A DNA stretch of 5,198 nt, taken from assembly GCA_026014845.1 (NCBI GenBank), contig JAOZHM010000270.1, forward strand, positions 1 through 5,198, written 5' to 3'. This document shows positions 4,817 to 5,198 of the stretch, in pieces; positions within the stretch are counted from its first letter, which is position 1; each line of letters starts with the position of its first letter. The position numbers and the translations under genes were made by a program. Origin of the DNA: Candidatus Bathyarchaeota archaeon. Its GTDB lineage: Archaea > Thermoproteota > Bathyarchaeia > Bathyarchaeales > Bathycorpusculaceae. The notes beneath the pieces were generated by a model. The model ran no database searches. It had not been told where the DNA came from and worked only from the letters and a program-made list of their open reading frames with translations.

Positions 4817-5198
4817 ATGGTTGAGCCATTCTGGGCAGTTGTAGCTAGCCTATTAGCCTGCTTGACTACTACGATAGGGATATATACAATAAGAAAATAC
4901 GAGGAATGGGGTAAGAAGTCAGTAACTTATTTCATGTGTTTCGCTTCTGGAGTGCTTATATCCGTGTCATTTTTGCATATAATCCCTGAATCCTTTAAGA
5001 TGAACGTGAACGCAGCGCCTATTTTTCTGTTAGCTGGATATCTATTTCTTCATGTAACCAACCGACTTCTTAGCGGCTATGTGTGTGACAAGCTTGGTAG
5101 TATAAAGGGAAGCCTAGGACCTATAGCCGCGTTGGGAATAAGTCTTCACTCCTTTGTGGATGGCATCATCTATTCGGTGACTTTTAGCGTGAGTGTGT
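4817..5198 (+). CDS. ZIP-family metal transporter, 3'-truncated by the window edge
   Basis: This is the N-terminal 127 residues of a ZIP permease, which carries divalent metals such as Zn2+, Fe2+ or Mn2+ into the cytoplasm. Membrane helices lie at about 4-25, 36-56, 66-85 and 101-124. The second ends in H54-IIPE-58, a known ZIP feature. The fourth carries H111-SFVDG, the position of the metal-binding HNxxEG/HxxxDG motif. The fifth helix with its HE pair and the C-terminal helices lie beyond the window. There is no long histidine loop in the visible part. Start choice: ATG 4817 with GGTGA 5 bases upstream; an in-frame TAA at 4802-4804 limits any extension. The position behind a DtxR-type gene suggests regulated uptake in response to that regulator's metal. 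Confidence 0.88.
   Translation, partial: MVEPFWAVVASLLACLTTTIGIYTIRKYEEWGKKSVTYFMCFASGVLISVSFLHIIPESFKMNVNAAPIFLLAGYLFLHVTNRLLSGYVCDKLGSIKGSLGPIAALGISLHSFVDGIIYSVTFSVSV

Noticed and set aside
1..5198. CRISPR array or long repeats
   Set aside because: No regularly spaced direct repeats are seen anywhere in the window.

Overview
The window looks archaeal. It has TATA-type A/T-rich boxes about 25 bases upstream of likely starts, an archaeal-type RNase P RNA, an AK6/Fap7-type kinase, a DUF996 membrane protein and a DUF1922 zinc ribbon. The presence of FtsZ and the flavour of the tyrosine recombinase (including its conserved tail ending in FRKRK) suggest a Bathyarchaeia-like lineage. That placement rests on remembered family resemblance, not on a search.

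Layout. 1-770 (+): the 3' part of ftsZ, with its 5' end outside the window. 771-969: a gene-free spacer with a T-rich stop, a 12-base palindrome and the promoter of the next gene. 970-1590 (+): a DUF996-type multi-pass membrane protein. 1591-1689: a convergent spacer with a GC-rich purine-biased block and a U-tract terminator. 1690-2547 (-): a tyrosine recombinase with all catalytic residues. Its reading frame stays open upstream of the first ATG and runs into the 3' end of the next gene. 2591-2912 (-): the RNase P RNA gene (rnpB), which is not a protein gene although spurious ORFs cross it. 2913-2997: a short divergent promoter region. 2998-3585 (+): an AK6/Fap7-type NTPase. 3594-3959 (-): a small stand-alone Mrr-like PD-(D/E)xK nuclease domain. 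4027-4227 (+): a DUF1922-type zinc-ribbon protein with a TTG start. 4335-4775 (+): a DtxR/MntR-type metal regulator with a probable TTG start. 4817 to the end (+): the 5' part of a ZIP-family metal transporter.

How the genes fit together. The regulator and the ZIP transporter form a likely metal-homeostasis operon behind one promoter, and an inverted repeat flanking that promoter's TATA box is a candidate operator. rnpB (tRNA 5' maturation) and the AK6/Fap7 gene (small-subunit ribosome maturation in studied relatives) diverge from about 85 bases. The recombinase directly abuts the rnpB 3' end. Its missing N-terminal codons and the open frame through the rnpB terminal helix are best explained by an SSV-type element that used the 3' end of rnpB as its attachment site and split its integrase on integration. 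This is the most interesting observation in the window. The second boundary (the duplicated rnpB end with the integrase N-terminal fragment) is not visible here.
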